The notes under the pieces were generated by a model, which saw only the letters and a program-made list of their open reading frames with translations, was not told the origin of the DNA and did no database searches. From contig JAOZTQ010000001.1 in the NCBI GenBank assembly GCA_029939085.1, positions 1 through 33,047 of the forward strand: DNA of 33,047 nt, written 5' to 3'. Below, in pieces: positions 13,695-22,842 of this stretch. Each line of letters begins with the position of its first letter. Within the stretch, counting starts at the first letter, position 1. A program made the position numbers and the translations under genes. The stretch is from Candidatus Nanopelagicales bacterium (GTDB lineage: Bacteria; Actinomycetota; Actinomycetes; S36-B12; GCA-2699445).

Positions 13695-15158
13695 TTAGTG
13701 CCCAGAACTAGGACGAACCTCAGGGATCCCGAGTCCAACTTGGACCGGACCGGTTTGTGTTGGAACTTCACACCCTGAAACTCGTGGTGCCTGTTCGATC
13801 AACCGACTCGGACCATCAGCAAGTAAGTGGTGCGGCGCGCCACGTGTCACAACTACCGAAACCAGATCCCCGGGTCTGACCTCTTCCTGAGGGGCGCGAA
13901 AATGCACCAATCTGTTATCCGCTGCACGACCCGTGAGCCGATCTCGGTCGCGATCTTTACGTCCGGAGGTATCCGCAACCATGACCTCTACTTCACGACC
14001 CTCAATTGCTCGGTTTTCCGCCCACGCAATGTCCGAAACCAGCTCCGCCAATCGCTGGTATCTTTCCGAGACGACTTCACCTGGAATCTGATCAGGAAAA
14101 TCCGCGGCCGGAGTCCCTGGTCGTTGTGAATACTGAAAGGTGTAAGCATCCGCGAACCGGGCCTGGCGAACGACGTCAAGGGTTGCATCGAAATCGGTTT
14201 CCGTCTCGCCAGGGAAACCGACGATGATGTCAGTTGTGATGGCAGCCTCCGGCATCGCCGAACGAACCGAATCGATAATGCCCAAATACTTATCGGCACG
14301 GTAAGAGCGACGCATACGTCGTAAAACGTCATCCGATCCGCTCTGTAACGGCATGTGCAGATGAGGCATGACTGTAGGCGTTTCCGCCATCGCCTCAATC
14401 ACTGCCGCTGTGAAGTCTCGGGGGTGCGGACTCGTGAACCGAACTCGACGGATTCCCGGTATTGCACCGACGGTGCGGAGCAGATCCGCGAAAGCAGCGC
14501 GCTCACCGAACTCCACTCCGTAAGCATTGACATTTTGTCCCAGCAAGGTGATCTCTCGAACACCCTGATCAGCTAAAGCTTGAACTTCCGCCAAGATCTC
14601 GCCGGGACGCCGATCGCGTTCCCGTCCTCGTAGCGACGGGACGATGCAAAAAGTACAGGTGTTATTACAACCGACGCTGATCGCAACCCATGCGGAATGA
14701 GCAGACTCTCGTCGCACCGGAAGATCAGAGGGAAACGCCTGCAACGTCTCGGCGAACTCTGACTGTGACTCACCTGATCGCTCAGCTCGATCCAATAAAA
14801 CCGGTAACGCGTCGATGTTGTGCGTTCCCAAAACTACGTCTACCCAAGGGGCGCGCTCCAAGATCGTGTCACGATCCTTTTGAGCCAAACAGCCGGCCAC
14901 CGCAATACGCATCTGGGGTTCGCTACGTTTGCGCTCTGCTAACTGACCAAGATTTCCATAGAGGCGGTTATCTGCGTTCTCACGCACGGCACAGGTGTTG
15001 ATGACCACCAAGTCGGCATTGCCGATATCAGCAGCCGCTACGTAACCCACGCCTTCTAGTAGACCCGCCATTCGTTCGGAGTCATGCACATTCATTTGGC
15101 AGCCCAATGTTCGCACCGCATAGGTGCGCTCCTGCCTAGCAATGTCTGCTGTGGTCAT
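13695..15158 (-). CDS. miaB: tRNA-2-methylthio-N6-dimethylallyladenosine synthase
   Basis: A 487-residue radical-SAM methylthiotransferase acting on i6A37 of tRNA, the product of MiaA. The N-terminal UPF0004 domain has the three cysteines of the auxiliary cluster (RTLGCQMN, INTCAVREN, VAGCLAQ). The radical SAM motif is CNNTCTFC in the middle, and a TRAM RNA-binding domain occupies about the last 90 residues. The frame is open to 15245, but the ATG at 15158 is followed by the usual family N terminus and preceded by AGGA; upstream extensions are not conserved in type. A possible promoter lies at 15195-15223. Confidence 0.95.
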   Translation of the reverse strand: MTTADIARQERTYAVRTLGCQMNVHDSERMAGLLEGVGYVAAADIGNADLVVINTCAVRENADNRLYGNLGQLAERKRSEPQMRIAVAGCLAQKDRDTILERAPWVDVVLGTHNIDALPVLLDRAERSGESQSEFAETLQAFPSDLPVRRESAHSAWVAISVGCNNTCTFCIVPSLRGRERDRRPGEILAEVQALADQGVREITLLGQNVNAYGVEFGERAAFADLLRTVGAIPGIRRVRFTSPHPRDFTAAVIEAMAETPTVMPHLHMPLQSGSDDVLRRMRRSYRADKYLGIIDSVRSAMPEAAITTDIIVGFPGETETDFDATLDVVRQARFADAYTFQYSQRPGTPAADFPDQIPGEVVSERYQRLAELVSDIAWAENRAIEGREVEVMVADTSGRKDRDRDRLTGRAADNRLVHFRAPQEEVRPGDLVSVVVTRGAPHHLLADGPSRLIEQAPRVSGCEVPTQTGPVQVGLGIPEVRPSSGH

Positions 15159-15194
15159 AGTCCTGACTCGTATCCCCAAACCTGGTATCGCTCC

Positions 15195-15223
15195 AGGGTA
15201 AGCCGGATCGGTCATTCGCCCAA
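15195..15223 (-). promoter_or_regulatory. Possible promoter of miaB
   Basis: On the minus strand TTGGGC (15223-15218), a 17-base spacer and TACCCT (15200-15195) lie about 37 bases before the miaB ATG. Spacing is ideal; the hexamers are moderate matches. Confidence 0.35.
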
Positions 15224-15299
15224 AGTCGCGTGGCCTGGTTATCACCGCACCGCTATGAATCTGAAAAGGGGAACTTGATAAGTCGCGGTATCTACTGGC

Positions 15300-16469
15300 C
15301 TAGCCCACCAGTGCGTAGCTTTGTTGCGCGATCGCATATTCCTCATCAGTTGGGACCACCAGAACTGTAACTGGCGAATCCGGCAACGAAATTTGTTGGA
15401 TACCCGAACCTAGATCGGCATTAGCGACCTCATCTAACTGGATGCCGAAGCCCTCTAGATCGCGACATACTGCGGAACGAACCCAGGCGTTGTGCTCTCC
15501 GATACCGGCCGTGAAAATCACTGCGTCGACCCGACCCAGCACGAATGAGTATGCCCCCAGATATTTACGCAATCGATGGGCCATCACTTCAAGGGCGAGA
15601 GCGGCAACCTCATCACCGGACGCAACACGCTCCGAGATCTGACGCAGATCGTTATCGCCGCAAAGACCCTTCAGACCACTCTCGCGATTGAGCAGATTGT
15701 CGACCGCAGCGGCGTCCCAACCAGCTGCCTGCAAAATCGTTGTTATCGATGGATCAATGTCACCACTGCGGGTTCCCATGACCAAACCTTCCAGCGGGGT
15801 GACCCCCATCGAGGTTTCAACGCTTCGGCCCCCACGAATAGCGCAGGCGCTTGCACCGTTACCGAGATGGAGACTTACCAGATTGAGTTCCGATGGGTCT
15901 TTACTCAAAAATTTAGCGGCCTGGGCGGCAACGTATTGGTGTGAAGTTCCGTGGAATCCATAGCGGCGGATAGAAAAATCGCGAGCTACATTGCGATCAA
16001 TCGCGTACTCACGCACTGCGGGCGGCATCGTTGCGTGGAAGGCCGTATCAAAAACAGCGACGTGAGGTACTTGCGGGTATTGCGAGCGCGCTGCTGCGAT
16101 ACCCACCAATGCTCCCGGGTTATGAAGTGGCGCGAGTGGTACACAGGCCTCGATCTGAGCGATTACGGCATCATTGATGACAGTCGGCTCGGTAAGTTCA
16201 TCGCCACCATGTACAACTCGGTGACCTACGGCGATCGGTTGCGGCTGACCATCCTCGGCCATGAGATCTCGCGCGAGCGCAAAAGCGGTTCCGTGATCCG
16301 GAACTACCTGCTCGATCTGACGTTCACCACGACCGGTGTACTGGGCGGCCGAGTTGGCTTCACCGATTCGCTCAACCACGCCTTCCGCGGCACGTTCACC
16401 GGTAGTCGCATCAACTAGAGCGAACTTCAGTGACGACGATCCGGCGTTGACTACCAGGACCAATCCCAT
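15300..16469 (-). CDS. ackA: Acetate kinase
   Basis: A 389-residue cytosolic kinase converting acetyl phosphate plus ADP to acetate plus ATP. ASKHA-fold motifs: VNAGSSSLKF at the N terminus, HLGNGASACAI (phosphate 1 loop), TRSGDIDP, and FTAGIGEH (adenosine loop). Length is normal. The ATG lies 3 bases after the pta stop codon, so the pair is translationally coupled. It is the last gene of the Nudix-like / pta / ackA operon; miaB starts 141 bases further on. Confidence 0.97.
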   Translation of the reverse strand: MGLVLVVNAGSSSLKFALVDATTGERAAEGVVERIGEANSAAQYTGRGERQIEQVVPDHGTAFALARDLMAEDGQPQPIAVGHRVVHGGDELTEPTVINDAVIAQIEACVPLAPLHNPGALVGIAAARSQYPQVPHVAVFDTAFHATMPPAVREYAIDRNVARDFSIRRYGFHGTSHQYVAAQAAKFLSKDPSELNLVSLHLGNGASACAIRGGRSVETSMGVTPLEGLVMGTRSGDIDPSITTILQAAGWDAAAVDNLLNRESGLKGLCGDNDLRQISERVASGDEVAALALEVMAHRLRKYLGAYSFVLGRVDAVIFTAGIGEHNAWVRSAVCRDLEGFGIQLDEVANADLGSGIQQISLPDSPVTVLVVPTDEEYAIAQQSYALVG

Positions 16470-16472
16470 GAT

Positions 16473-18563
16473 TCAGTCATCCTCACGTAACCTCTGCGCC
16501 TGAATGGCGGTGATGACGACAGTGTTGACGATGTCATCCACTGTTGCACCACGACTGAGATCATTGACGGGCAACCGTAAACCTTGGAGCACTGGACCGA
16601 TTGCCATTGCACCTCCCGAACGTTGAACCGCCTTGTAGGTGTTGTTTCCCGTGTTCAGGTCGGGAAATATCAAAACTGTGGCCTGACCAGCGACTGGTGA
16701 ATCCGGCAGCTTTGATCGTGCTACGTGGGGATCGACCGCCGCATCAAACTGAATCGGACCCTCGACCAGCAGCGTCGGCTCTCGCTCTCGGACGATCTCT
16801 GTCGCTTGCGTGACCTTTTCGACATCGGCTCCGGATCCCGATGAGCCAGTCGAATACGACAACATGGCAACTCTGGGATCAATACCGAACGCGGATGCGG
16901 TAGCAGCAGAACTCACCGCAATGTCCGCCAACTGTTCAGCGTTCGGATGCGGTAGCACCGCACAATCGCCGTAAACGAAGACTCGTTCAGGCAAGACCAT
17001 CAAAAACACACTCGAAACCACGGATATGTCCGGCGCAGTTCGGATGATCTGCAACGCAGGTCGAACCGTGTCGGCCGTCGTGTGCGCAGCTCCACTGACC
17101 ATGCCACCCGCATCACCAAGTTGCACCATCATGGTGCCAAACCAGGTCGGATCTTCGGAGAGCTCCCAGGCCGTCTCAGCAGACATGCCCTTGTGGGCTC
17201 GGAGTCGTTGAATCTCCTCGGCATATAACTGTCGCTGCGAAGAACTACTCGGATCAATCAGATTAATGTCGTCAAGATGTATCCCCAGTCGCTCAGCGCG
17301 CTGTTGCATATCCTCTGGATCACCTAGGACAGTCAGTTCGGCGGCACCTCGCAACACGATCCGATGAGCGGCGAGCAAAATGCGATCGTCTTCCCCTTCC
17401 GGCAAAACGATATGTTGTGGCGCCGATCTTGCTTGCGCAACTAACCGGCGTTCAAACATGACGGGCGTCACCTGATCGGGCCTGGTTGCAATCAGACGAT
17501 CAGCTAACTCATCAACCGCGACACTTTCTTGGAACATTCGCAACGCCAAATCCAACTTCGCATCATCGCCACTTTCGAGAGTTCCTCGAGTTCGGGAGAT
17601 TATGTCGGCCGTCTCGAAGGTGTCCCGGTCAGTCAACATGATCGGTACCGAGTCAGCCCCGACTCCATGGATGAAATCAAGCATGGTTGGATCCGGCTGG
17701 TAACCGCCCGTAAGCAAAACTCCCGCTATCGACGGAAGGTCCGACTCCATTCGAGAAGCCTGCGCCAATAGCAAAATGTCGGATCTATCCCCCGGCGCGA
17801 TCACGAGAGTATCTGGAGTTAGACGTTGGATCAGATGCGGCAACGTCATTGCACCGATAATCACATTCCGAACGCCACGTCCAAGCGAATCTTCGTCCCC
17901 AGCTAACCGCTCGGCATCAACTGCTGCCGTCAAGTCGCGTAGTGCCGGGCGTTCTAACTCAGATAACTCAGGTAACAACCAAACGGGTGTCCCATCGGAC
18001 CGCTCAACGGCCGCAGCAATGGCGTCGTAGTCGGCTTCGGGCACTCGATTCACAACGAGTCCAAAAAGCGTCACTTGATGTTCGGCCAGGCCTAACCGCG
18101 CTGCCTCCAGTGCGGCCACCAGTTGCGGAACTTCATGCTGTCGAGCTGGCACCACGACTACGGTCGCTGCCCCCAAGTTCGCCGCGATTTCCGCGTTTAA
18201 TGCGAACTCAAATGCCGCGGAAGCTCCGGTGAAATCGGTCCCCTCAACGATCACAACATCACATTCACGTGCCAGATCCTCATATCGAGCGAGGATGCGA
18301 TGCACCAACTCCGACGGAACGTGATGCCCCACGCCGCGAGTGGCGAGAGTGGTCACACCGTAGGACTGCTCGTAACTCTGCGACAACTGGTAGCGACTGC
18401 GCATCATCTCAATTTGGCCATCTCGAGTTTCCGATTCGGCAATCACCGGACGGAAGTAACCAACCTTGGCGGTACGAGTGGCCGCTGCCTCTAAAGCACC
18501 CAAACTCACCAGTGACTTACCACTACCGGGGGCCAGCGAGGTGATGTAAATGGCTGCAGTCAT
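16473..18563 (-). CDS. pta: Phosphate acetyltransferase, long three-domain form
   Basis: A 696-residue enzyme interconverting acetyl-CoA and acetyl phosphate. Domains in order: an N-terminal P-loop dethiobiotin-synthetase-like domain (SLAPGSGKS at about 9-17, to about residue 200), a DRTGG regulatory domain (about 215-330), and the C-terminal PTA/PTB catalytic domain (about 370-690) with SYSTGSSGSGADVEKV. This long form, as in E. coli and actinobacteria, can be allosterically regulated through its N-terminal half. Its ATG shares one base with the stop of the upstream Nudix-like gene (TAATG), so the two are coupled. ackA follows after 3 bases. Confidence 0.97.
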   Translation of the reverse strand: MTAAIYITSLAPGSGKSLVSLGALEAAATRTAKVGYFRPVIAESETRDGQIEMMRSRYQLSQSYEQSYGVTTLATRGVGHHVPSELVHRILARYEDLARECDVVIVEGTDFTGASAAFEFALNAEIAANLGAATVVVVPARQHEVPQLVAALEAARLGLAEHQVTLFGLVVNRVPEADYDAIAAAVERSDGTPVWLLPELSELERPALRDLTAAVDAERLAGDEDSLGRGVRNVIIGAMTLPHLIQRLTPDTLVIAPGDRSDILLLAQASRMESDLPSIAGVLLTGGYQPDPTMLDFIHGVGADSVPIMLTDRDTFETADIISRTRGTLESGDDAKLDLALRMFQESVAVDELADRLIATRPDQVTPVMFERRLVAQARSAPQHIVLPEGEDDRILLAAHRIVLRGAAELTVLGDPEDMQQRAERLGIHLDDINLIDPSSSSQRQLYAEEIQRLRAHKGMSAETAWELSEDPTWFGTMMVQLGDAGGMVSGAAHTTADTVRPALQIIRTAPDISVVSSVFLMVLPERVFVYGDCAVLPHPNAEQLADIAVSSAATASAFGIDPRVAMLSYSTGSSGSGADVEKVTQATEIVREREPTLLVEGPIQFDAAVDPHVARSKLPDSPVAGQATVLIFPDLNTGNNTYKAVQRSGGAMAIGPVLQGLRLPVNDLSRGATVDDIVNTVVITAIQAQRLREDD

Positions 18564-19102
18564 TAGGGCAAGACCCCCGCATGGGCCAACGCCATTCGCA
18601 GCAGTCGATCTCGGCCACCCACCATCTCTACGAGGACATCTGGGCTAATCGCTTCAGTTGGATCCATCCACGCCAACTCCAACGCGGACTGGGTAGGTTC
18701 ACAATCTCCAAAGACGGGGACGATGAATGCCAGGGAGACGGCCTGGTGCCGTGAGTCATAAAAGCCGGTTACCCCGGGATCGGGAAAATACTCGACGACA
18801 GTGAAGGGCTGCGGCGATACCGGCACCCGCGGCAATGCCATCGGCCCCAAGTCCTTTTCTAAGTGACGCAATAGCGCATCCCGGATCCGCTCCCCCTTGT
18901 GCACCCGCCCCGACACCAAGGTCCGTGTCAACATCCCGTCTGGTGTCGCCCGCAAGAGTAATCCGACCTGACGCAGAACTCCCGCCTCATCCACTCGGAC
19001 TGGAATCGCATCCAGATACACCAACGGCACCTGATCTCGGGCTTCCTGCATCTGATCCGGAGACAGCCAACCTCCCTGAGGCTGAGTGATATCGGCAGAC
19101 AT
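18563..19102 (-). CDS. DUF4916 Nudix-like protein, degenerate Nudix box
   Basis: A 179-residue cytosolic protein of the actinobacterial DUF4916 / Nudix family. The Nudix region is GRVHKGERIRDALLRHLEKD. Against the canonical G-x5-E-x7-R-E-U-x-E-E-x-G-U, the Gly, first Glu and Arg fit, but the Glu after Arg is His and the first Glu of the EE pair is Lys, so classical Mg-dependent hydrolase activity is doubtful. SPQPFTVVEYFPDP and HQAVSLAFIVPV are typical of the family. It is first in the operon, with its stop overlapping the pta start (TAATG). The start ATG has GGAGAG very close upstream. A regulatory or ligand-binding role linked to acetyl-CoA metabolism is my inference. Confidence 0.87.
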   Translation of the reverse strand: MSADITQPQGGWLSPDQMQEARDQVPLVYLDAIPVRVDEAGVLRQVGLLLRATPDGMLTRTLVSGRVHKGERIRDALLRHLEKDLGPMALPRVPVSPQPFTVVEYFPDPGVTGFYDSRHQAVSLAFIVPVFGDCEPTQSALELAWMDPTEAISPDVLVEMVGGRDRLLRMALAHAGVLP

Positions 19103-19233
19103 AACTCTCCAATCCGAAAACGGTTAACCACTAGATTCTCCCGGAAATCAAGAGAACAGAGCGGGCGAGCACTAGGTTAGTGCCAAACAGCCCGTCCGGT
19201 GCTGCACCAACGAAAAGCGGAGAACTCAAACCG

Positions 19234-20622
19234 ATGGCTACCGTGGATAAATCATCACAGGATGTCGCCGAGAATCCCAAGGGCATGACTCTGTGGCCGG
19301 CCACGGCTTTGGTAACCGGAACCATAATCGGAGCTGGTATTTTTACTCAGCCCACCTGGCTGGCGCAATACGGTCCGATCAGCCTGGTCGGTTTCGCACT
19401 GACAGCTTTGGGAAGCGTCATGTTGGCGCTGGTATTTGCCCGGTTAGCGCGCCGGTCTCCGGAAGTCGGTGGTCCCTACGCATTCGCTCGGGATGGTTTC
19501 GGCAGATTCATCGGCTTCCAGTCCGCTTGGACTTACTGGATCGGTGCCTGGGTTGCCGTTGGTGCCATTGCTTCCTCTATGGTCATCTACCTTGGGGTGC
19601 TGATCCCAGCAGTCACTGACAACGTCCTCATAAGCGCTGCGGTGGCGATCGCAGTCATTGCTGCACTCACCGGCATCAATAATCGTGGCGCAGTGACCGG
19701 AGCCAAAACTTCTTTGGTGCTCACGATTCTCAAAGCGGTGCCACTGCTTCTGATCGGCACTATTGGTTTTATCGCATTTGATTTCGACAACTTGGGCCCG
19801 TTCAATGCATCAGGCTTGCCGTCTTTCGAAGTTTTGACTGCGGTAATGGCCTACACCCTATTTTCTTTTATCGGTGTTGAAGCAGCCACTATTCCGGCTG
19901 GCGACGTGCATGAACCCGACAAGACCATCCCTCGGGCGACATTGATTGGAACGCTGGCAGCTGCAGCGGTCTACCTGTTGAGTACCACTGCGGTATTTGG
20001 TGCAGTAACTAACGCTGAACTTCAAGCAAATGATGCCGCCTTCGCCGTCGCTGCGGAAAATATGTTTGGTTCCTGGGCGGGTCCAGCTGTTGCTGTTGTC
20101 GCCGTGATCTCATGTCTAGGAGCGATGAACGGTCTCATTTTGCTCTCTGGTCAGATTCCCATGGCGGCAGAGTTTGATGGCCTCGCACCGAAACTGTTCG
20201 GGAAACTCAATATCAACCGCGCTCCTTCTTCGGGTTTGGTCGTATCCGCCATCTTGGCCGCCATCGTTTTGGCACTGCAATATGCAGGTTCAGGTTTGGG
20301 TGAAGCTGTCGCGACCCTCGTGCTGGTCTCCGCAGTTGCCACCATGATTGCTTACGCTTTTTCTGCAGCTGCCGAAATTAAGTGGCTTCTGGTCGACCGA
20401 GGTGAAGTGCCAGTCGCTCATATCGGTCGAAAACTTCTGGTTGCTGGGATAGCGCTAGCCTTCACCATTTTTGCTTTCTACGGCGGCGGCACCGACGAGA
20501 TTTACTGGCTATTCATGATCATCATGCTGGGTGTGCCGCTGTATCTCTACATTCTGTGGCGGCGTCAGGAAGAAGATAAGAAAGAACATGATGCCGACGA
20601 CTCTGAAAACTTCAGCATTTAG
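19234..20622 (+). CDS. APC-superfamily amino acid / polyamine permease
   Basis: A 462-residue membrane transporter with about 12 predicted helices. The helix 1 signature GTIIGAGIFTQPTWLAQYGP is the unwound substrate-binding segment of the APA family (compare GSIIGSGIF). A second signature lies at FSFIGVEAATIPAGDVHEPDKTIP in helix 6. The C-terminal tail is acidic and charged. The frame is open from a GTG at 19180, but the ATG at 19234 with GGAG about 10 bases upstream gives a normal N terminus. Substrate cannot be named: arginine/agmatine, cationic amino acids or polyamines are possible. Its 3' end overlaps the SpoU methyltransferase gene on the other strand by 11 bases. Confidence 0.9.
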   Translation: MATVDKSSQDVAENPKGMTLWPATALVTGTIIGAGIFTQPTWLAQYGPISLVGFALTALGSVMLALVFARLARRSPEVGGPYAFARDGFGRFIGFQSAWTYWIGAWVAVGAIASSMVIYLGVLIPAVTDNVLISAAVAIAVIAALTGINNRGAVTGAKTSLVLTILKAVPLLLIGTIGFIAFDFDNLGPFNASGLPSFEVLTAVMAYTLFSFIGVEAATIPAGDVHEPDKTIPRATLIGTLAAAAVYLLSTTAVFGAVTNAELQANDAAFAVAAENMFGSWAGPAVAVVAVISCLGAMNGLILLSGQIPMAAEFDGLAPKLFGKLNINRAPSSGLVVSAILAAIVLALQYAGSGLGEAVATLVLVSAVATMIAYAFSAAAEIKWLLVDRGEVPVAHIGRKLLVAGIALAFTIFAFYGGGTDEIYWLFMIIMLGVPLYLYILWRRQEEDKKEHDADDSENFSI

Positions 20623-21451
20623 TTGATCGGTTCGCCCGCGACTGCGCCACCGCGTAGCAAGCGACCGCTACGGCGGCCGCCACATTGAGTGAGTCCACAC
20701 CACCACTCATGGGAATACGAACTCGAGCATCGGCCTTCGCCAAGGTACTACCAGCGAGACCCGCTCCTTCGGTACCTACAACTAATGCAACGCGCTCATC
20801 AGCAAAAGTCGCGAGGGTTTCCGATAAGACGGGAGCAGTCGGATCGGGAGTCAGCGCCAGGTTTGCGAAACCGGAGAGATCCTGGCTGTCAGATATCCGA
20901 GTCCACGGCACCTGGAAGACAGTTCCCATCGAGACTCGAATACTGCGCCGATACAGCGGGTCCGCACAGGTCGAGGTCACCAGGACAGCACCAGCTCCGA
21001 AACCAGCTGCTGATCGGAAGGCCGCACCGACATTCGTGTGGTCTACCAAACCGTCCAACACCACAATCCAATCGGCGTTATCTGTCACCTCATCTACCTC
21101 AGCTAGGGTCCGTCGTCGCATGGCCGCCATCGGACCGCGATGCATCCGAAAACCTGTCGTCGCAGTGATGACAGCTTCACTACCGACGTAAACCGGAACA
21201 TCCCTAGGTAGTAGTGGCGCTAAGTGCTCTAACCATTTCGGTTCAGTCAGCACTGAGATCGCATCGAAACCAGCAGCAATCGCCCGTTCGATAACCGCTA
21301 TCGACTCCGCCATAAAGAGCCCCTCTTTGGGCTCCCGGGACATCCTTAGGCGAACGTCGGTCAGATCGGTGAAGGCGCTGATTCGATCATCAGCAGGGTC
21401 ATCGACCGGGACCGTGAAGAGATTCGCGTCCGTCCGCTCAGGAGTTGTCAT
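20612..21451 (-). CDS. SpoU/TrmH-family RNA 2'-O-methyltransferase
   Basis: A 279-residue SPOUT methyltransferase. An N-terminal substrate-binding region (about 20-100) precedes the SpoU domain with motif 1 DGLVDHTNVGAAFRSAAGFG, motif 2 LVVGTEGAGL and motif 3 IPMSGGVDSLNVAAA that forms the knotted SAM site. It should methylate a ribose in rRNA or tRNA; the exact target is unknown. The long frame upstream (to 21676) lies inside the SPFH gene and is rejected. The ATG at 21451 overlaps the last 14 bases of the SPFH gene, directly after AGGAG, indicating coupled translation. Third gene of the nfeD-SPFH operon. Confidence 0.9.
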   Translation of the reverse strand: MTTPERTDANLFTVPVDDPADDRISAFTDLTDVRLRMSREPKEGLFMAESIAVIERAIAAGFDAISVLTEPKWLEHLAPLLPRDVPVYVGSEAVITATTGFRMHRGPMAAMRRRTLAEVDEVTDNADWIVVLDGLVDHTNVGAAFRSAAGFGAGAVLVTSTCADPLYRRSIRVSMGTVFQVPWTRISDSQDLSGFANLALTPDPTAPVLSETLATFADERVALVVGTEGAGLAGSTLAKADARVRIPMSGGVDSLNVAAAVAVACYAVAQSRANRSTKC

Positions 21452-22322
21452 CTCCTGGGCGACCGAATGCGCGCCCCAGCCCTTCCATAGCTGAACTGAG
21501 TTCCGCTGGAACCACCCAGACCTTATTAGCATCGCCATTCGCAATCTGCGGCAACATCTGCAGGTATTGATAAGCGAGCGTCTGATCGTCGACATCTGAG
21601 TCGTGAATGGCAGTGAAAACCCGAGAAATCGCTTCCGCCTCAGCCTCAGCACGTAATACCTGAGCCTTCGCATCACCTTCAGCGGAAAGAATCTGCGATT
21701 CCCGCTGACCTTGGGCCGTCAAAATCGCCGACTGTTTGGCACCTTCAGCGTTCAGAACCGCGGCACGTTTATCTCGCTCGGCCTTCATCTGCTTTTCCAT
21801 GGATTCCTGGACCGACGGCGGCGGATCAATCGCCTTCAACTCAACGCGGTTCACTCGAATCCCCCACTTACCCGTAGCTTCATCCAGGACGCCGCGCAGC
21901 GCCATGTTGATCTCCTCGCGTGAGGTCAGAGTCTGTTCCAAATCCATACCACCCACAACATTTCGCAGCGTCGTGACAGTGAGTTGTTCGACACCATGTA
22001 TGTAGTCGTTGATTTCATACGTTGCCGCACGCGGATCGGTGACCTGGAAGTAGATCACGGAATCGATTTGCACGACGAGGTTGTCCTCAGTAATCACAGG
22101 TTGGGGTGGGAAACTCACAACTTGCTCGCGCATATCAATGAGCGGTCGCATCCGGTCGACAAAAGGAATGATGATGCTAAGTCCAGGATTCAGCGTTCGC
22201 TGATACCTACCCAATCGCTCCACAATTCCGGAGTGAGCCTGTCGAACAATCTTGATGGTTCGACTAAGCACAATCAGAACCAGGATTGCTATAAGCAATC
22301 CAACTATCGCTCCCACAGTCAT
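21438..22322 (-). CDS. SPFH/band-7 (stomatin, QmcA-like) membrane protein
   Basis: A 294-residue protein with an N-terminal membrane helix (about 3-20), the band-7/SPFH domain (about 25-190, with ERLGRY, NPGL and DMREQVVSFPPQPVIT), and an Ala/Glu-rich coiled coil (about 175-240) with repeated AEG units (VLNAEGAKQ, ILSAEGDAK). Such proteins form oligomeric cages at membrane microdomains and often regulate membrane proteases. Its partner nfeD lies 23 bases upstream, the usual arrangement. Its stop codon lies inside the start of the methyltransferase gene. Confidence 0.94.
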   Translation of the reverse strand: MTVGAIVGLLIAILVLIVLSRTIKIVRQAHSGIVERLGRYQRTLNPGLSIIIPFVDRMRPLIDMREQVVSFPPQPVITEDNLVVQIDSVIYFQVTDPRAATYEINDYIHGVEQLTVTTLRNVVGGMDLEQTLTSREEINMALRGVLDEATGKWGIRVNRVELKAIDPPPSVQESMEKQMKAERDKRAAVLNAEGAKQSAILTAQGQRESQILSAEGDAKAQVLRAEAEAEAISRVFTAIHDSDVDDQTLAYQYLQMLPQIANGDANKVWVVPAELSSAMEGLGRAFGRPGDDNS

Positions 22323-22345
22323 ACGATCATCCTCCTCTGCACTTG

Positions 22346-22771
22346 TCAGCCGACAAGAGCCGTTGCGCCTTCAATAGATAAAACTTGTACTGAATCTCCC
22401 ACCGGGTAGACCGAGGTGCCGTCGAAGCTGCGCGCGGACCACACCTCACCTTTGAGCTTCACGCGGCCATCATGTCCATCAACGTCTGCCAGCACTTCCG
22501 CATCGGCTCCTACCAAGGCGGCCGTTCCGGAGCGACTTTCGATGGGCTGCCTAATGTGTCGGCGAGCTACAGGACGCACTAGTCCCACCATCGCGGCACT
22601 CGTGAGCCCGAAAACTACCCATGGCAACCAGTCCGAGCCGGTTAACGCAGCCGTACCCGCACCCGCAAGCGCGCCAACGCCAACCATGCCGAGCACTAAG
22701 GTTCCGCCAGTGGAGAACTCCGCGATGCCCAGCACGACTGCTGCAATCAGCCACCACACCCATGCATCCAT
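22346..22771 (-). CDS. nfeD: NfeD-like membrane protein
   Basis: A 141-residue protein with two to three membrane helices in the first 70 residues (WWLIAAVVLGIAEF, LVLGMVGVGALAGAG, WVVFGLTSAAMVGL) and a C-terminal OB-fold domain (about 80-140: GTAALVGADAEVLADV, KGEVWSARS, GDSVQVLSIEG). This short NfeD form pairs with stomatin-like SPFH proteins, encoded next. It has no Shine-Dalgarno sequence; TAGCCT followed by six bases precedes the ATG, so its mRNA is probably leaderless and drives the nfeD-SPFH-methyltransferase operon. Confidence 0.92.
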   Translation of the reverse strand: MDAWVWWLIAAVVLGIAEFSTGGTLVLGMVGVGALAGAGTAALTGSDWLPWVVFGLTSAAMVGLVRPVARRHIRQPIESRSGTAALVGADAEVLADVDGHDGRVKLKGEVWSARSFDGTSVYPVGDSVQVLSIEGATALVG

Positions 22772-22777
22772 GTCTCT

Positions 22778-22783
22778 AGGCTA
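22778..22783 (-). promoter_or_regulatory. Leaderless -10 element of nfeD
   Basis: TAGCCT on the minus strand lies 6 bases (AGAGAC) before the nfeD ATG, with no ribosome binding site. Confidence 0.5.
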
Positions 22784-22842
22784 CGACCGTTAGCGCCCCA
22801 GGGCACGAGAGCGGCGCGCACATCTCGTAGGGCTTAATTTCG

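Noticed and set aside
15951..16418. Plus-strand frame of 155 codons within ackA
   Set aside because: It is fully antisense to the well-conserved acetate kinase gene and has no recognisable domain.
16473..18563. Pta as a fusion of two unrelated proteins
   Set aside because: The P-loop plus DRTGG plus catalytic arrangement is the known long form of the enzyme, not a novel fusion.
21452..21676. N-terminal extension of the SpoU methyltransferase
   Set aside because: It is an alternative frame of the SPFH gene, Arg-rich and unlike any methyltransferase N terminus.
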